A stretch of DNA of 64,000 nt, taken from the NCBI RefSeq assembly GCF_020886695.1, contig NZ_AP024485.1, positions 195,001 through 259,000 of the forward strand, written 5' to 3'. Numbering within the stretch: the first letter of the stretch is position 1; every line of letters begins with the position of its first letter. A program made the translations under genes and the position numbers. Shown here one piece after another: positions 1 to 9,909 of this stretch. This DNA comes from Pseudodesulfovibrio sediminis. GTDB lineage: Bacteria; Desulfobacterota; Desulfovibrionia; Desulfovibrionales; Desulfovibrionaceae. The notes beneath the pieces were generated by a model. That model saw nothing but the letters and a program-made list of their open reading frames with translations, was not told the origin of the DNA and made no database searches.

Positions 1-2214
<2,214 letters not shown>

Positions 2215-2283
2215 AACATTATATGGAATTCTCTCTTCCCCTATTTACTTATATATTTGAGTAAATATTACTCAACTCTTTTT

Positions 2284-2400
2284 TCTTGGTGACCAAGGAG
2301 GAGGGGGTACACCCGGTCCCATTCCGAACCCGGTAGTTAAGCCCTCCATCGCCGATGATACTGCATGGTAGCGTGTGGGAAAGTAGGTCGTTGCCAAGGA
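2284..2400 (+). rRNA. 5S ribosomal RNA
   Basis: A segment of about 117 bases starts TCTTGGTGACC and ends GTTGCCAAGGA, so the ends pair as the 5S closing helix. The internal block CCCATTCCGAACCCGG is the highly conserved loop of bacterial 5S rRNA. It follows the 23S gene in the same orientation and is followed by a strong terminator, so it is the last gene of this rrn operon in the window. Confidence 0.95.
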
Positions 2401-2409
2401 ATATTTCTA

Positions 2410-2442
2410 AAGCCCTGATTCATACGAATCAGGGCTTTTTTG
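2410..2442 (+). terminator. rrn operon terminator
   Basis: Perfect 12-bp inverted repeat (AAGCCCTGATTC with GAATCAGGGCTT, loop ATAC), followed by a run of T. It lies 10 bases after the 5S gene, as expected for intrinsic termination of the ribosomal operon. Confidence 0.93.
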
Positions 2443-2653
2443 TGTTCTATCCACAAGGCCTGGAGCCCATCCCGCCATCCAAGGCAGCCGTACCCGCACC
2501 AGGTCAACACCCGGCTGTTCGGCAAGCACCCACAGCTTCAAGTGGTGAGCGCCGGCTACAGGGACTGGCGTTGCCGATGACGCCTGATCCAGCCAGAACA
2601 ATGCAGACTAGCTCACGGTTTCCCACCGCTTCGGCCTGTACTCCTATCTGTCT

Positions 2654-2881
2654 TTAATGATAGACGATCCTTGTGTGCGGCAGCGCCGTCTGCAATCGTT
2701 CATACCGTTGCTGGCTGATGCCGTCGCATCCTCATATGTCGAGCCGTTCAAGCGAAGTGTGCTTGGCTAGCTCCGGCACGGAAGCGTCAGTGATATCAGT
2801 GAACGAAATGAAAAGAAAACGAAGCGGCATCCCGGAAAATACGGACACACCCGCATCCGTAATTTTTATTCCGGGTGGGGT
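2654..2881 (-). pseudogene. Decayed leucine-rich-repeat protein fragment
   Basis: On the minus strand one frame from about 2881 to the TAA at 2654-2656 reads as leucine-rich-repeat text. The pattern ITDAGVSVFSGMPLRFLFIS is followed by a second unit, ITDASVPELAKHTSLERLDI, and then GCDGIS. The frame is broken by a TGA at 2732-2734, directly after LERLDI, where repeats of this type often have Trp or another bulky residue. It also has no start, because a stop lies at 2882-2884. It is therefore the C-terminal remnant of a larger LRR protein. The neighbouring 2443-2653 is also gene-free; I see no recognisable protein there. Known: LRR units of this sort mediate protein binding. Inferred: loss next to the rRNA operon. 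Confidence 0.6.
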
Positions 2882-2900
2882 TCATATTTGAATTGTCGGT

Positions 2901-2929
2901 TTGTCAGATTGGTCTTCTTGATTTATGAT
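2901..2929 (+). promoter_or_regulatory. Candidate sigma-70 promoter for the TetR-type gene
   Basis: TTGTCA (2901-2906), 17-base spacer, TATGAT (2924-2929). It lies about 90 bases upstream of the start codon at 3022. Good match to the consensus by eye. Confidence 0.55.
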
Positions 2930-3021
2930 AGATTCAAAATCATTAATATATTCATACACAAGGTCTATGTTGTTGATTCGAAGTTTTTTCTTCTCAGAAG
3001 GTCAGAAATCAGGAGTTGAGT

Positions 3022-3660
3022 ATGTCACACCTCCAAATTGTTCCCAAGGTTATTCCAATACGAAATAAGGAACAGACAAAAGAAAAACTCATTCGAGCCG
3101 TAGGGAAGGTCGTGGCCGAAGTCGGATTCCAACGTCTTGGGGTTAATATGGTCGCTCGCGAAGCTGGTGTCGATAAGAAGCTCATATATCGATATTTCCG
3201 TGGGCTTCCTGGCTTGATGACGGAGTATGGTAAGACGATAGAGTTTTGGCCAACTGCTGAAGAGTTGATCGGAGATGATACAGATATCATCAGAAAGACT
3301 CCTCCTGGTAAGCTCATGGGGATTTTCTTTAAACGGTATTTACGCGCTATACTCAAGCGGCCTTTAACGCTAGAGATTCTTGCTTGGGAGGCAATAGAGC
3401 GCAATGAGCTGACTCAGTCCTTGGAAGATGTTCGCGCCAAGACAGCTTTAGAGTTTTTTGAGATGATGGAAGAAGATCCGCCAGATGAAATTGATTTGAC
3501 CGCTCTCGTTCTTATTATGGCAGGGGCGGTGAATTTCCTGGCGGTTCGATCAAGGATTCATCGGACTCTAGGCGGGGTAGATATTCAGTCCGAAGACGGT
3601 TGGAAACGTATTGAAGATACAATTGACCTTATGCTGGAACGCACATTAAATCTGTCCTAA
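3022..3660 (+). CDS. TetR/AcrR-family transcriptional regulator
   Basis: A 212-residue protein with an N-terminal helix-turn-helix region of the TetR class (about residues 18-65). The helix-turn-helix reads MVAREAGVDKKLIYRYF, the usual end of the recognition helix. The C-terminal three quarters is helical, the typical ligand-binding and dimerisation part, and gives no hint of the ligand. The ATG at 3022 is preferred over a TTG at 3016 because AGGAG lies six bases upstream. A sigma-70-like promoter is visible at 2901-2929 and a shared terminator follows. No target operon is adjacent in the same direction, so it may be autoregulated or act elsewhere. Family assignment is firm; the regulon is unknown. 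Confidence 0.88.
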   Translation: MSHLQIVPKVIPIRNKEQTKEKLIRAVGKVVAEVGFQRLGVNMVAREAGVDKKLIYRYFRGLPGLMTEYGKTIEFWPTAEELIGDDTDIIRKTPPGKLMGIFFKRYLRAILKRPLTLEILAWEAIERNELTQSLEDVRAKTALEFFEMMEEDPPDEIDLTALVLIMAGAVNFLAVRSRIHRTLGGVDIQSEDGWKRIEDTIDLMLERTLNLS

Positions 3661-3661
3661 A

Positions 3662-3694
3662 AAAAGAGGCCCGGGTATTTCCCGAGCCTCTTTT
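3662..3694. terminator. Bidirectional terminator between convergent regulators
   Basis: AAAAGAGGC pairs perfectly with GCCTCTTTT, with a further CGGG/CCCG inner stem. T tracts on both strands let it serve the TetR gene (plus) and the MucR gene (minus), which converge here. Confidence 0.85.
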
Positions 3695-3699
3695 ATCAC

Positions 3700-4092
3700 T
3701 TAGCTGTTCTGGCCTCGTTTCGTCCAGAGCTTCATTTCTTTCATTTTCTTTCTGCGTGCTCTTTGCAGGGATTTACATACCAATGGCAGTTTTTTCTTAT
3801 AGCCATATTTTTCCCTGTATTCTTCAGGGGTAAGTCCATGGCTGGCAAGATGCTTTTTGGTGATGACTTTAAAAGACTTGCCGCAGACACAGCAAAGAAT
3901 GGATTTTTCGCGAATAGCTTTTTGAGGATCAACTGCTGTTGATTCTTCTGCTGCGACAGGTGCTCCTTCTGCGATGGCCTTGATGCCAGTAGCCAGTTTT
4001 TGCACCATTGAAGTGATTTCGTCCTCAGTCATAGTCCTGACACTTGCCTGTGCTTTGACTATTTCCAAGGCTTCCTTCAAATAATCTTCCAT
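3700..4092 (-). CDS. MucR/Ros-family transcriptional regulator
   Basis: About 130 residues. The C-terminal half carries the Ros/MucR zinc-binding fold: CCVCGKSFKVITKKHLASHG followed by LTPEEYREKYG, the family signature. Zinc ligands are visible as Cys-x2-Cys then His-x3-His. The C-terminal tail is rich in Lys and Arg. The ATG at 4092 (MEDYLKEAL) is chosen because AAGGAG precedes it; an upstream ATG at 4128 lacks such a site. Known: MucR proteins bind AT-rich DNA and act as global regulators of surface and motility genes in proteobacteria. Its long AT-rich upstream region would suit autoregulation, which is inference. Confidence 0.88.
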   Translation of the reverse strand: MEDYLKEALEIVKAQASVRTMTEDEITSMVQKLATGIKAIAEGAPVAAEESTAVDPQKAIREKSILCCVCGKSFKVITKKHLASHGLTPEEYREKYGYKKKLPLVCKSLQRARRKKMKEMKLWTKRGQNS

Positions 4093-4223
4093 AAAATAAC
4101 TCCTTATATGTGTTAAGTAAGTATGCACCCGTATCTATGCCAGGCTGCAATAGTGTGAGTGCCTGTCGTGAATACAATAATACGAGGTGCAGAGTTTGTT
4201 AGGTTGCTCTTGATGTTAACATT

Positions 4224-4244
4224 AATAGTATACAGTATACTATT
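4224..4244. promoter_or_regulatory. 21-bp perfect palindrome, operator-like
   Basis: AATAGTATAC, one central A, then GTATACTATT: ten paired bases on each side. It sits in the 330-base AT-rich gap between the divergent MucR gene and the gene at 4421. No gene in this gap looks real; the only open frame (4159-4365) lacks a ribosome site. The symmetry suggests a dimeric regulator site; which protein binds is unknown. Confidence 0.45.
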
Positions 4245-4344
4245 TTCAATATGTCAAGAAAGATTGCTAATAATCATATATGAGTTTGTGTACAATGGTA
4301 ACTCTGTTATATTTGTCCATTCTTTATGTACTTTTACTTGGGCC

Positions 4345-4373
4345 TTGATTCCAAAACTGCCGTAGAGTAAGCT
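4345..4373 (+). promoter_or_regulatory. Candidate promoter for the membrane protein gene at 4421
   Basis: TTGATT (4345-4350), 17-base spacer, TAAGCT (4368-4373), 47 bases before the start codon. Moderate match only. Confidence 0.35.
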
Positions 4374-4420
4374 AAAATAATCGGCACTGCACTTATAAAT
4401 TTAGATTACTGGAGAATTCA

Positions 4421-4864
4421 ATGTCTATTGATAATAATGTTCATAAATTGAAAACAGTCAAACCTGATGAGTCACAGGTCGGGGAGTCTGAACAGACGGT
4501 TCAGGCCTCTATGGATCAGACTCAACGGGATATGAGCAAGGTCGCTATAATTGTCTCTCTGCTTGTTGTGGTACTTCTGATCATTTTCTTTTTTGGTATG
4601 AATCGAAATATTGCTGGATTGACCGATGAAGTGAAAAGCCTTGGAGCTTTGCGTGAAGACGTGTCTTCCCTTGATCAACGAGTTGTTCAGATGGAAGAAG
4701 ATATGCCAGCCAAAATGAAACGCATGATCGCTCAGGATATTGTAAATGAAATGGCCATGCGTGCAGCTTATCTTGGTAATACTTTGGACGATGAAGCTCT
4801 TAGGGTAAAAATGCAGGAAATCTTGCAGAATCTTAAGGAAGTCCGTGGAGAATTGGCTGAGTAA
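4421..4864 (+). CDS. Single-pass membrane protein with coiled-coil tail, unrecognised
   Basis: A 147-residue protein. An N-terminal hydrophilic, probably cytoplasmic segment (about 1-40) is followed by one strongly hydrophobic helix (about 42-64, with LLVVVLLIIFFF). A charged region then has the heptad character of a coiled coil (about 65-100, and the C-terminal VKMQEILQNLKEV). I do not recognise a family. GGAG lies about eight bases before the ATG. It is monocistronic: it has its own candidate promoter and a strong terminator. The architecture would fit a structural or scaffolding protein of the inner membrane, but no function is claimed. Confidence 0.75.
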   Translation: MSIDNNVHKLKTVKPDESQVGESEQTVQASMDQTQRDMSKVAIIVSLLVVVLLIIFFFGMNRNIAGLTDEVKSLGALREDVSSLDQRVVQMEEDMPAKMKRMIAQDIVNEMAMRAAYLGNTLDDEALRVKMQEILQNLKEVRGELAE

Positions 4865-4892
4865 ATTCTAGCTCTCATATACAGTGCATTGG

Positions 4893-4924
4893 ATGCGTCG
4901 GACATTTCCGACGCATTTTTTTTG
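4893..4924 (+). terminator. Intrinsic terminator
   Basis: ATGCGTCGG pairs perfectly with CCGACGCAT around a six-base loop, followed by a long T tract. It lies 29 bases after the membrane protein gene. Confidence 0.9.
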
Positions 4925-4969
4925 TTTTTGATGATTTCTATTGATTGTTCATTGTTGTTTAAAAATATG

Positions 4970-4998
4970 TTGACAATAAAGAAAATTAACATTTATAA
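4970..4998 (+). promoter_or_regulatory. Candidate promoter of the MerR-type gene
   Basis: TTGACA (4970-4975), 17-base spacer, TTATAA (4993-4998); TATAAA one base further also fits. The implied transcription start near 5005 falls downstream of the GTG at 5004, which argues for a later start codon in the following gene. Confidence 0.6.
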
Positions 4999-5036
4999 AC
5001 ATAGTGAAGAGCGATGATCAACAAGTGAGTAAGGCT

Positions 5037-5924
5037 ATGAATAAAAAATTTATCAGCTTGAGAGAGGTTGGTCGACAGTTGGATATTCCGCCGTCGACTA
5101 TCGTCTATTATAAAGATAAATTTGCAAAATATATCCCATCAGAGGGCGGAGAGGGGCGGCGCACGCGCTACCCAGTTGAGGTTCTTGAAATCTTCAGGAG
5201 GATTAGAAAGATGTTCAATGACAACTGGTCTACTGAACAAATTGAACGAGAATTAGCTCTCAAATTCAGTGTGTTAATGAATGATCAACAGCGTGATCAA
5301 CTTTTTGAACAGCCTCTTTCGCGTCAAGGGTTGGACCACCTTTCAGGGGTGTTGTCCAAGATGTCTGACGTGCTGGAGAATCAATCACTCTTCAGGAGTG
5401 AGATACGTTCACTTCGGGATGAGGTCGCTGAGTTGCGCTCTGAGCGTGACGCTGAAAATTTGCGTCAGCAGGAGTCGATTGTCTCACTTCAGCAGGAGTT
5501 GGCTTCCCTGAAACGGCGTGTAGCTGGACAAGGGGGAGGCGACGGCATTGATTTCCCGCCTGCTGATTTTTTGGCCGGGCCGTTGGTTATTGAGTCCGGT
5601 GGTGAGTATCTTGGTGTGCAGGGGCGAGGAAAAAGTCCTTTTTCATTGGCTGATTTTGTTCAGCTTATCGAGCGTAAGCAGTCTGATGTCGTCTCGGTTG
5701 AAACTTCATGGAAACGGCAAAACGGTCATTGGGTGCTTGTAGTGAGTACTGATGACGCTGAAAACGGTCGTGAGCAGAATATTTTTTTGGTAGCCAGACA
5801 GACTGTGACGCCAAGCAAAAACACTGTTACCGAGATTATTCGATTGAACATCGATGGGCAGGATGCGCCGGATGCTTTGCTGCTGACTTTGTTCCGTCAG
5901 TTGAAGACCGTTTTTAATGGATAG
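5037..5924 (+). CDS. MerR-type HTH regulator with long coiled-coil C-terminus
   Basis: About 295 residues from the ATG at 5037. Residues 5-70 form a MerR-like winged helix (SLREVGRQLDIPPSTIVYYK, then the RRTRY wing and VLEIFRRIRKMF). A coiled coil follows (about 105-165), then a C-terminal domain of unknown type. Cysteines for metal binding are absent, so this is not a classical metal sensor. The open frame reaches back to a GTG at 5004, and a GTG at 5025 is possible. The promoter at 4970-4998 would start RNA near 5005, so I prefer 5037 although its ribosome site is weak. Ligand and targets are unknown. Confidence 0.8.
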   Translation: MNKKFISLREVGRQLDIPPSTIVYYKDKFAKYIPSEGGEGRRTRYPVEVLEIFRRIRKMFNDNWSTEQIERELALKFSVLMNDQQRDQLFEQPLSRQGLDHLSGVLSKMSDVLENQSLFRSEIRSLRDEVAELRSERDAENLRQQESIVSLQQELASLKRRVAGQGGGDGIDFPPADFLAGPLVIESGGEYLGVQGRGKSPFSLADFVQLIERKQSDVVSVETSWKRQNGHWVLVVSTDDAENGREQNIFLVARQTVTPSKNTVTEIIRLNIDGQDAPDALLLTLFRQLKTVFNG

Positions 5925-5961
5925 TTTCTCTATTTTTATTAATAATATTCTAGAAAAACTC

Positions 5962-5990
5962 TTGATTGATTTGCGCGTTTCACTTATATA
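5962..5990 (+). promoter_or_regulatory. Candidate promoter for the gene at 6048
   Basis: TTGATT (5962-5967), exactly 17 bases, TATATA (5985-5990), 57 bases upstream of the start codon. Confidence 0.55.
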
Positions 5991-6047
5991 GCTACTGCTG
6001 ATGAAACTAAAAAAGTATGTTTCGCCGGTTCATTTGGAGGAGACGGT

Positions 6048-6476
6048 ATGCCCCAGGTTGCAGCTAGAATTACACATGATCAGGAAAAATGGCTCAAGGA
6101 CTATTTTAAGACCAAGAGCGCTGGTGCAGAATTCATCCTGCCATGGGCTGTGGATGTCTTTTTCAAGTCTATCCGAAATGTCTCCAGTGACTTTTCCGTC
6201 GCAGAACTGAAGACCATCTTGGAGTCGCACAAGGAATTGAAGTTACTCCCGAACCAGTCGAAGCAGGCATATCTACTGCTGAGGGTCGAGGAAGCGTGTG
6301 ACGAACACAGTGTGCATATTCAACACGGTGCAAGTAAGTCTAACCTCGAAGTGAAGCTTCGTCGTCTTTCTGATCTGCAGGCCACTGCCCTGATGATATG
6401 GGCCACGGCATACTGGGTATCCAAAGCGTGGAACGGAGTTTCTGTGGAAGATTATGTGAAGCTCTCCTGCGGTTAA
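6048..6476 (+). CDS. Hypothetical protein, 142 residues
   Basis: A soluble protein beginning MPQVAARITHDQEKWLKDYF. GGAGGAGAC stands just before the ATG, one of the best ribosome sites in the window, and a promoter-like sequence lies upstream, so expression is well supported. The sequence is mainly helical with conserved-looking Trp and Tyr residues. There is no signal peptide, membrane helix or metal motif. I cannot name a family. It is followed by a very strong hairpin terminator that abuts the next gene. Confidence 0.78.
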   Translation: MPQVAARITHDQEKWLKDYFKTKSAGAEFILPWAVDVFFKSIRNVSSDFSVAELKTILESHKELKLLPNQSKQAYLLLRVEEACDEHSVHIQHGASKSNLEVKLRRLSDLQATALMIWATAYWVSKAWNGVSVEDYVKLSCG

Positions 6477-6497
6477 CCTTCCGCATAGTATTTTTTT

Positions 6498-6550
6498 AAT
6501 GCGAATGTCGTGTGCCGGTGTTAGTACCAGCACACGACATTCGCATTTTT
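6498..6550 (+). terminator. Exceptionally strong terminator abutting the thiDN ribosome site
   Basis: An 18-bp perfect stem (6498-6515 with 6530-6547) closes a 14-base loop and runs into five T (6546-6550). The Shine-Dalgarno GGAGG of thiDN begins on the very next base, 6551. It ends the upstream transcript, but any message for thiDN must either read through it or start inside it. Confidence 0.88.
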
Positions 6551-6560
6551 GGAGGCAAGA

Positions 6561-7940
6561 ATGGATCGACTCCCTTGCATACTGACCATTGCCGGTTCGG
6601 ATTCCGGAGGTGGGGCAGGTATACAGGCCGATATCAAGGCCATAACCATGCTCGGTGGATACGCAGCTAGCGTCATTACCGCGCTGACTGCTCAGAATAC
6701 CAAAGCTGTGACGAGCATCCATGCTCCGTCGGCTAAGTTCGTGGCGAAACAGCTGGTCACGGTTCTAGATGATATAGAAGTGGATGCAGCCAAGACGGGC
6801 ATGCTGTTTTCGGCTGCCATTATCAAGGAGTTGGCTCCCGTCCTCGCCAAAAAGACTTTCCCTCTGGTTGTTGATCCTGTCTGTGTAGCGACTTCCGGCA
6901 CTAAGTTGCTAAAGGACGATGCGTTGGATGCCTTGATTGAGCACATCTTCCCGCTGGCTGACTTGCTGACCCCCAATATTCCGGAGGCCCAGCTTTTTAC
7001 CGGCATTGAGATAAAAGGGAGGGATGACGTTTTCAAAGCTGCCGAAAAGTTGCTTGCAATGGGCCCGAAAGCTGTTTTGATTAAGGGGGGGCATTCCGAT
7101 TCATTTGCTGTTACAGATTGGTTTGTGACACCCGGAGCCCAGCCTATGCCATTTATGCAGCAGCGAGTGGATACGAAAAACACGCATGGAACAGGGTGTA
7201 CGCTTTCTGCTGCCATTGCTGTCGGATTGGGCCAGGGTTTGAACATGGGGGCAGCCATTCTCAAGGCCCAGGATTACTTGAATCTGGCTCTGCGGGCTGG
7301 GTACCGCCTTGGAGAGGGCGGCGGGCCACCTAATCATCTGGCTCCATGGTTCAAGGAGCAGGCGCGAAATGACGTTCTTGCACAGGTGGATGAAATAGGG
7401 CGACGGCTTATTGCAGCGTCTGGTTTCAAGGTCATGCTGCCGTTGGGACGTGCCAATATTGCAGTGGCATTGCCCTATGCTGACAACGTTTCTGAAGTTG
7501 CTGGATTTTCTGGTGGTTTTATAGTTTCCTCCAGGGATCATGTGTCTGTGGTTGGGTATCCTGAATTCGGTGCTTCGCTCAGGTCTGCTTCCGTCCTTTT
7601 GGCTGTGAACCGGCTACAGGGACAGTTTGGCGCTTGCATGGCTCTTGGGTCTACCCCGGTCATAAAGCTCGCCTTGGAGAAAGCAGGGGCGGAAGTCATC
7701 TGGATGGATCGGGATGGTATGCCGGAATCCATGCGAGATGAGAATGGGAGTTTTGAAGAGTGGGGCGCCTTTGAAGCTTACAAAAGTTGCACGAACCCCG
7801 AAGCTGTTCACGCTGTCGGTGATCCAGGTGCCATTGGGCGTGAATCCGTTATTTACATTCTGGCCGAAGACACCGAGGCCTTGATGGAAAGAATGCATGA
7901 AATAGCCGATGTTTTGACCGCAGATGTGGACAGTTTATAG
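6561..7940 (+). CDS. thiDN: ThiD-ThiN fusion: HMP-phosphate kinase plus thiamine-phosphate synthase-type domain
   Basis: A 459-residue two-domain thiamine enzyme. Residues 1-265 are hydroxymethylpyrimidine (phosphate) kinase ThiD: the N-terminal AGSDSGGGAGIQAD substrate loop and the anion-hole motif THGTGCTLSAA with Cys213. ThiD phosphorylates HMP-P to HMP-PP. Residues about 275-459 match the ThiN domain, which in archaea replaces ThiE and joins HMP-PP to the thiazole phosphate. ThiN domains can also be purely regulatory, and I cannot tell which applies here. The ATG at 6561 is chosen for GGAGG at 6551-6555. No TPP riboswitch core is visible upstream. The gene directly follows a terminator hairpin. 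Confidence 0.9.
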   Translation: MDRLPCILTIAGSDSGGGAGIQADIKAITMLGGYAASVITALTAQNTKAVTSIHAPSAKFVAKQLVTVLDDIEVDAAKTGMLFSAAIIKELAPVLAKKTFPLVVDPVCVATSGTKLLKDDALDALIEHIFPLADLLTPNIPEAQLFTGIEIKGRDDVFKAAEKLLAMGPKAVLIKGGHSDSFAVTDWFVTPGAQPMPFMQQRVDTKNTHGTGCTLSAAIAVGLGQGLNMGAAILKAQDYLNLALRAGYRLGEGGGPPNHLAPWFKEQARNDVLAQVDEIGRRLIAASGFKVMLPLGRANIAVALPYADNVSEVAGFSGGFIVSSRDHVSVVGYPEFGASLRSASVLLAVNRLQGQFGACMALGSTPVIKLALEKAGAEVIWMDRDGMPESMRDENGSFEEWGAFEAYKSCTNPEAVHAVGDPGAIGRESVIYILAEDTEALMERMHEIADVLTADVDSL

Positions 7941-8011
7941 TTTTAATGGTTTCAGTCGCCTTATAAGGTTGACATATCTTGAGGAGCTTGCTTAATAAGC
8001 ACGTTCTTTTC

Positions 8012-8096
8012 GCGGGCGTGGCGGAATTGGTAAACGCGTCAGATTTAGGATCTGGTACCTCACGGTTTGGGGGTTCGAGTCCCTCCGCCCGCACCA
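8012..8096 (+). tRNA. tRNA-Leu (anticodon UAG)
   Basis: The acceptor stem GCGGGCG pairs with CGCCCGC, with discriminator A and an encoded CCA at 8094-8096. The anticodon stem TCAGA/TCTGG holds the loop TTTAGGA, so the anticodon is TAG, reading CUN leucine codons. The long variable arm (CCTCACGG region) is typical of leucine tRNA. The T arm contains GGTTCGAGTCC-type sequence. Length 85. Confidence 0.97.
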
Positions 8097-8145
8097 CAAT
8101 TGCCATATTACGCGCCAACAGTGGCGTTTCAGGAGGATACATTTC

Positions 8146-9636
8146 ATGGAATACAATGTTGAAGAGATCTCGCCGGTAAAACGGAAAATTACGGTCGAAG
8201 TCCCTGCCGAAGAGGCAAACGCCGCTATTTCTGCTGCCATCGCCCTGTATCGTATGCAGGCTGACGTCAAAGGTTTTCGTAAGGGCAAAGTGCCTTCTAC
8301 TGTTGTGGAGTCCAAATTCCGCAAACAGATTTATGGCGAAGCTACTACTGATTTGATCAACTATCAGATCAATGAAATCATGAGCGGTCTGGCCATGCAG
8401 CCCATGTCCCGCATCGATGTCGATGCCAGGGAAATCGTTCGCGATGAAGATTTTTCGTATGCCATCGAATTTGAAGTGGCTCCCACTCTTGATCTTCCCG
8501 AGTACAAGGGGCTTCCTGTCGAGGAAGCCGATGTTTTCGTTTCCGACGAAGAAGTCGCCGAAGTGGAAAGCCGCATTCTGGCCAACAACGCCGAAGTCAA
8601 AGTCATTGAAGATGTGCGTCCTCCCAAGGATGGCGAAGTCGCTTCCGTGAGCTTCGGTGCGTATCAGGGAGACCAGATTGTTGAGGGCATACAGGCCGAA
8701 AACTTCGACCTGGTGCTTGGCGAGAATCAGGCCCTGCCCGAGTTCGAAGACATGCTCAAGACCATGACCACCGGCGAATCCGGTGAGACGGATGTCACTT
8801 TCCCGGCTGACTTCATCAATGAAAAGCTGGCTGGACAGACTGTGACCATGAAGGCCAAGCTGCATGCCATCAAGGAACGTATCACTCCCGAGATGAGTGA
8901 TTCCGTTGCTCAGAAGGCCGGTTTCAAGGATGTTGAGACCATGCGTAACGGTATCCGTGAATCCTATTCTTCCCAGCGCAAGCAGATGAACAAGGCTGCC
9001 GCACAGTCCAACCTGCTCAACACGATTATTGATCAGATTACAGAATTCCCGCTCCCTCCTGCAATGGTCGAGGATCGCATCGATCGTCTGATTAAGGATC
9101 TGGAATACAAGCTTGACCGTCAGGGTAAAGGCTTCCAGTCTCTGGGCAAGAGCCCTGAGGAATTGCGTTCCGACTTCCGTGGTGAAGCGGAGTCGACCGT
9201 TAAGGCTGAAATTTTCCTGTTGGCTGTTGCTGCCGAAGAGTCTCTCGATATAACTCCCGAGGAGATCGAGTCCACGCTGGGCCAGCTCGCCATGCAGTCC
9301 CGTCAGCCGCTGCACGAACTCAAGAAGTACTATGAGGACAATAACCTCATCGTGCCTTTGAAGGATCGTCTGCTGTGCGACAAGGCTTCCGAACTGATTT
9401 ACGACGCTGCCGAAGTAACGCTGGTAGCCGCTCCGACAGAAGGCAAGAAGGCCGCAGAAAAAGCGCCGGCCAAAAAAGCTGATGCTGCTACCGCTGACGG
9501 TCCCCAGTTTGCTTCCAAGGCTGAAGCCGTTGAGTGGGCCGTTGCCAACCTCGGTATCAAGGAAAGCACTGCAAAGGGATACTCTCTGGCAAAGCTTCAG
9601 GAACGGGCTGACAAGTTCACTGAGCAGGAAGCGTAA
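8146..9636 (+). CDS. tig: Trigger factor with extended C-terminus
   Basis: Ribosome-bound chaperone and peptidyl-prolyl isomerase that meets nascent chains at the exit tunnel. The ribosome-docking signature GFRKGKVP is at residues 43-50, a FKBP-like domain follows at about 150-240, and the helical chaperone arms come after it. At 496 residues it exceeds the usual roughly 430. The extra part is an Ala/Lys/Pro-rich linker (about 425-450) and a short helical module ending in FTEQEA. GGAGG precedes the ATG. It lies upstream of clpP-clpX-lon, the classical protein quality-control order, but a terminator and a 200-base gap separate it from clpP. Confidence 0.96.
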   Translation: MEYNVEEISPVKRKITVEVPAEEANAAISAAIALYRMQADVKGFRKGKVPSTVVESKFRKQIYGEATTDLINYQINEIMSGLAMQPMSRIDVDAREIVRDEDFSYAIEFEVAPTLDLPEYKGLPVEEADVFVSDEEVAEVESRILANNAEVKVIEDVRPPKDGEVASVSFGAYQGDQIVEGIQAENFDLVLGENQALPEFEDMLKTMTTGESGETDVTFPADFINEKLAGQTVTMKAKLHAIKERITPEMSDSVAQKAGFKDVETMRNGIRESYSSQRKQMNKAAAQSNLLNTIIDQITEFPLPPAMVEDRIDRLIKDLEYKLDRQGKGFQSLGKSPEELRSDFRGEAESTVKAEIFLLAVAAEESLDITPEEIESTLGQLAMQSRQPLHELKKYYEDNNLIVPLKDRLLCDKASELIYDAAEVTLVAAPTEGKKAAEKAPAKKADAATADGPQFASKAEAVEWAVANLGIKESTAKGYSLAKLQERADKFTEQEA

Positions 9637-9667
9637 GTTCTTCGTTTACTCAGTCTCGAATGAAACG

Positions 9668-9700
9668 CGGCGGCCTGGATTCTCCGGGCTGCCGTTTTTT
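9668..9700 (+). terminator. Terminator after tig
   Basis: A 12-bp stem with two G-T pairs (CGGCGGCCTGGA with TCCGGGCTGCCG) and a T tract, 31 bases after the stop codon. Confidence 0.85.
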
Positions 9701-9909
9701 TATTGCTTCAGCCCTTGACCTTGGCTGCCAAATACCTATTTGGGACAATGCCGAGTAAAGAAGTTTCCCCTTGTCCTTGCAGGGGAAATATCTCATACTG
9801 ATCATACTTGAAATAGAGTAAAGACGGCTGCTTTTTGATTGATACAAGCGGTAATGTTTTTACCTCTACCGTCCGATAACAAGCTAACGTTCCCATGAAG
9901 GAGACATAC
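9701..9909 (+). other. clpP upstream region with two inverted repeats
   Basis: No gene is visible in this 209-base gap. It holds CCAAATA-CC-TATTTGG (9728-9743) and an 8-bp perfect stem TTTCCCCT/AGGGGAAA (9764-9788). No convincing sigma-70 or heat-shock promoter could be fixed by eye. Role in clpP control is speculative. Confidence 0.3.

Noticed and set aside
4159-4365. 68-codon frame in the AT-rich gap before 4421
   Set aside because: No ribosome site; it runs across the palindrome and the candidate promoter; hydrophobic text arises from A/T richness.
6477-6560. Possible TPP riboswitch before thiDN
   Set aside because: The CUGAGA and related core blocks are absent; the region is a simple long hairpin.
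7849-9315. Long minus-strand open frame of 488 codons opposite tig
   Set aside because: It mirrors the codon pattern of the well-supported trigger factor gene and has no recognisable protein text or ribosome site.
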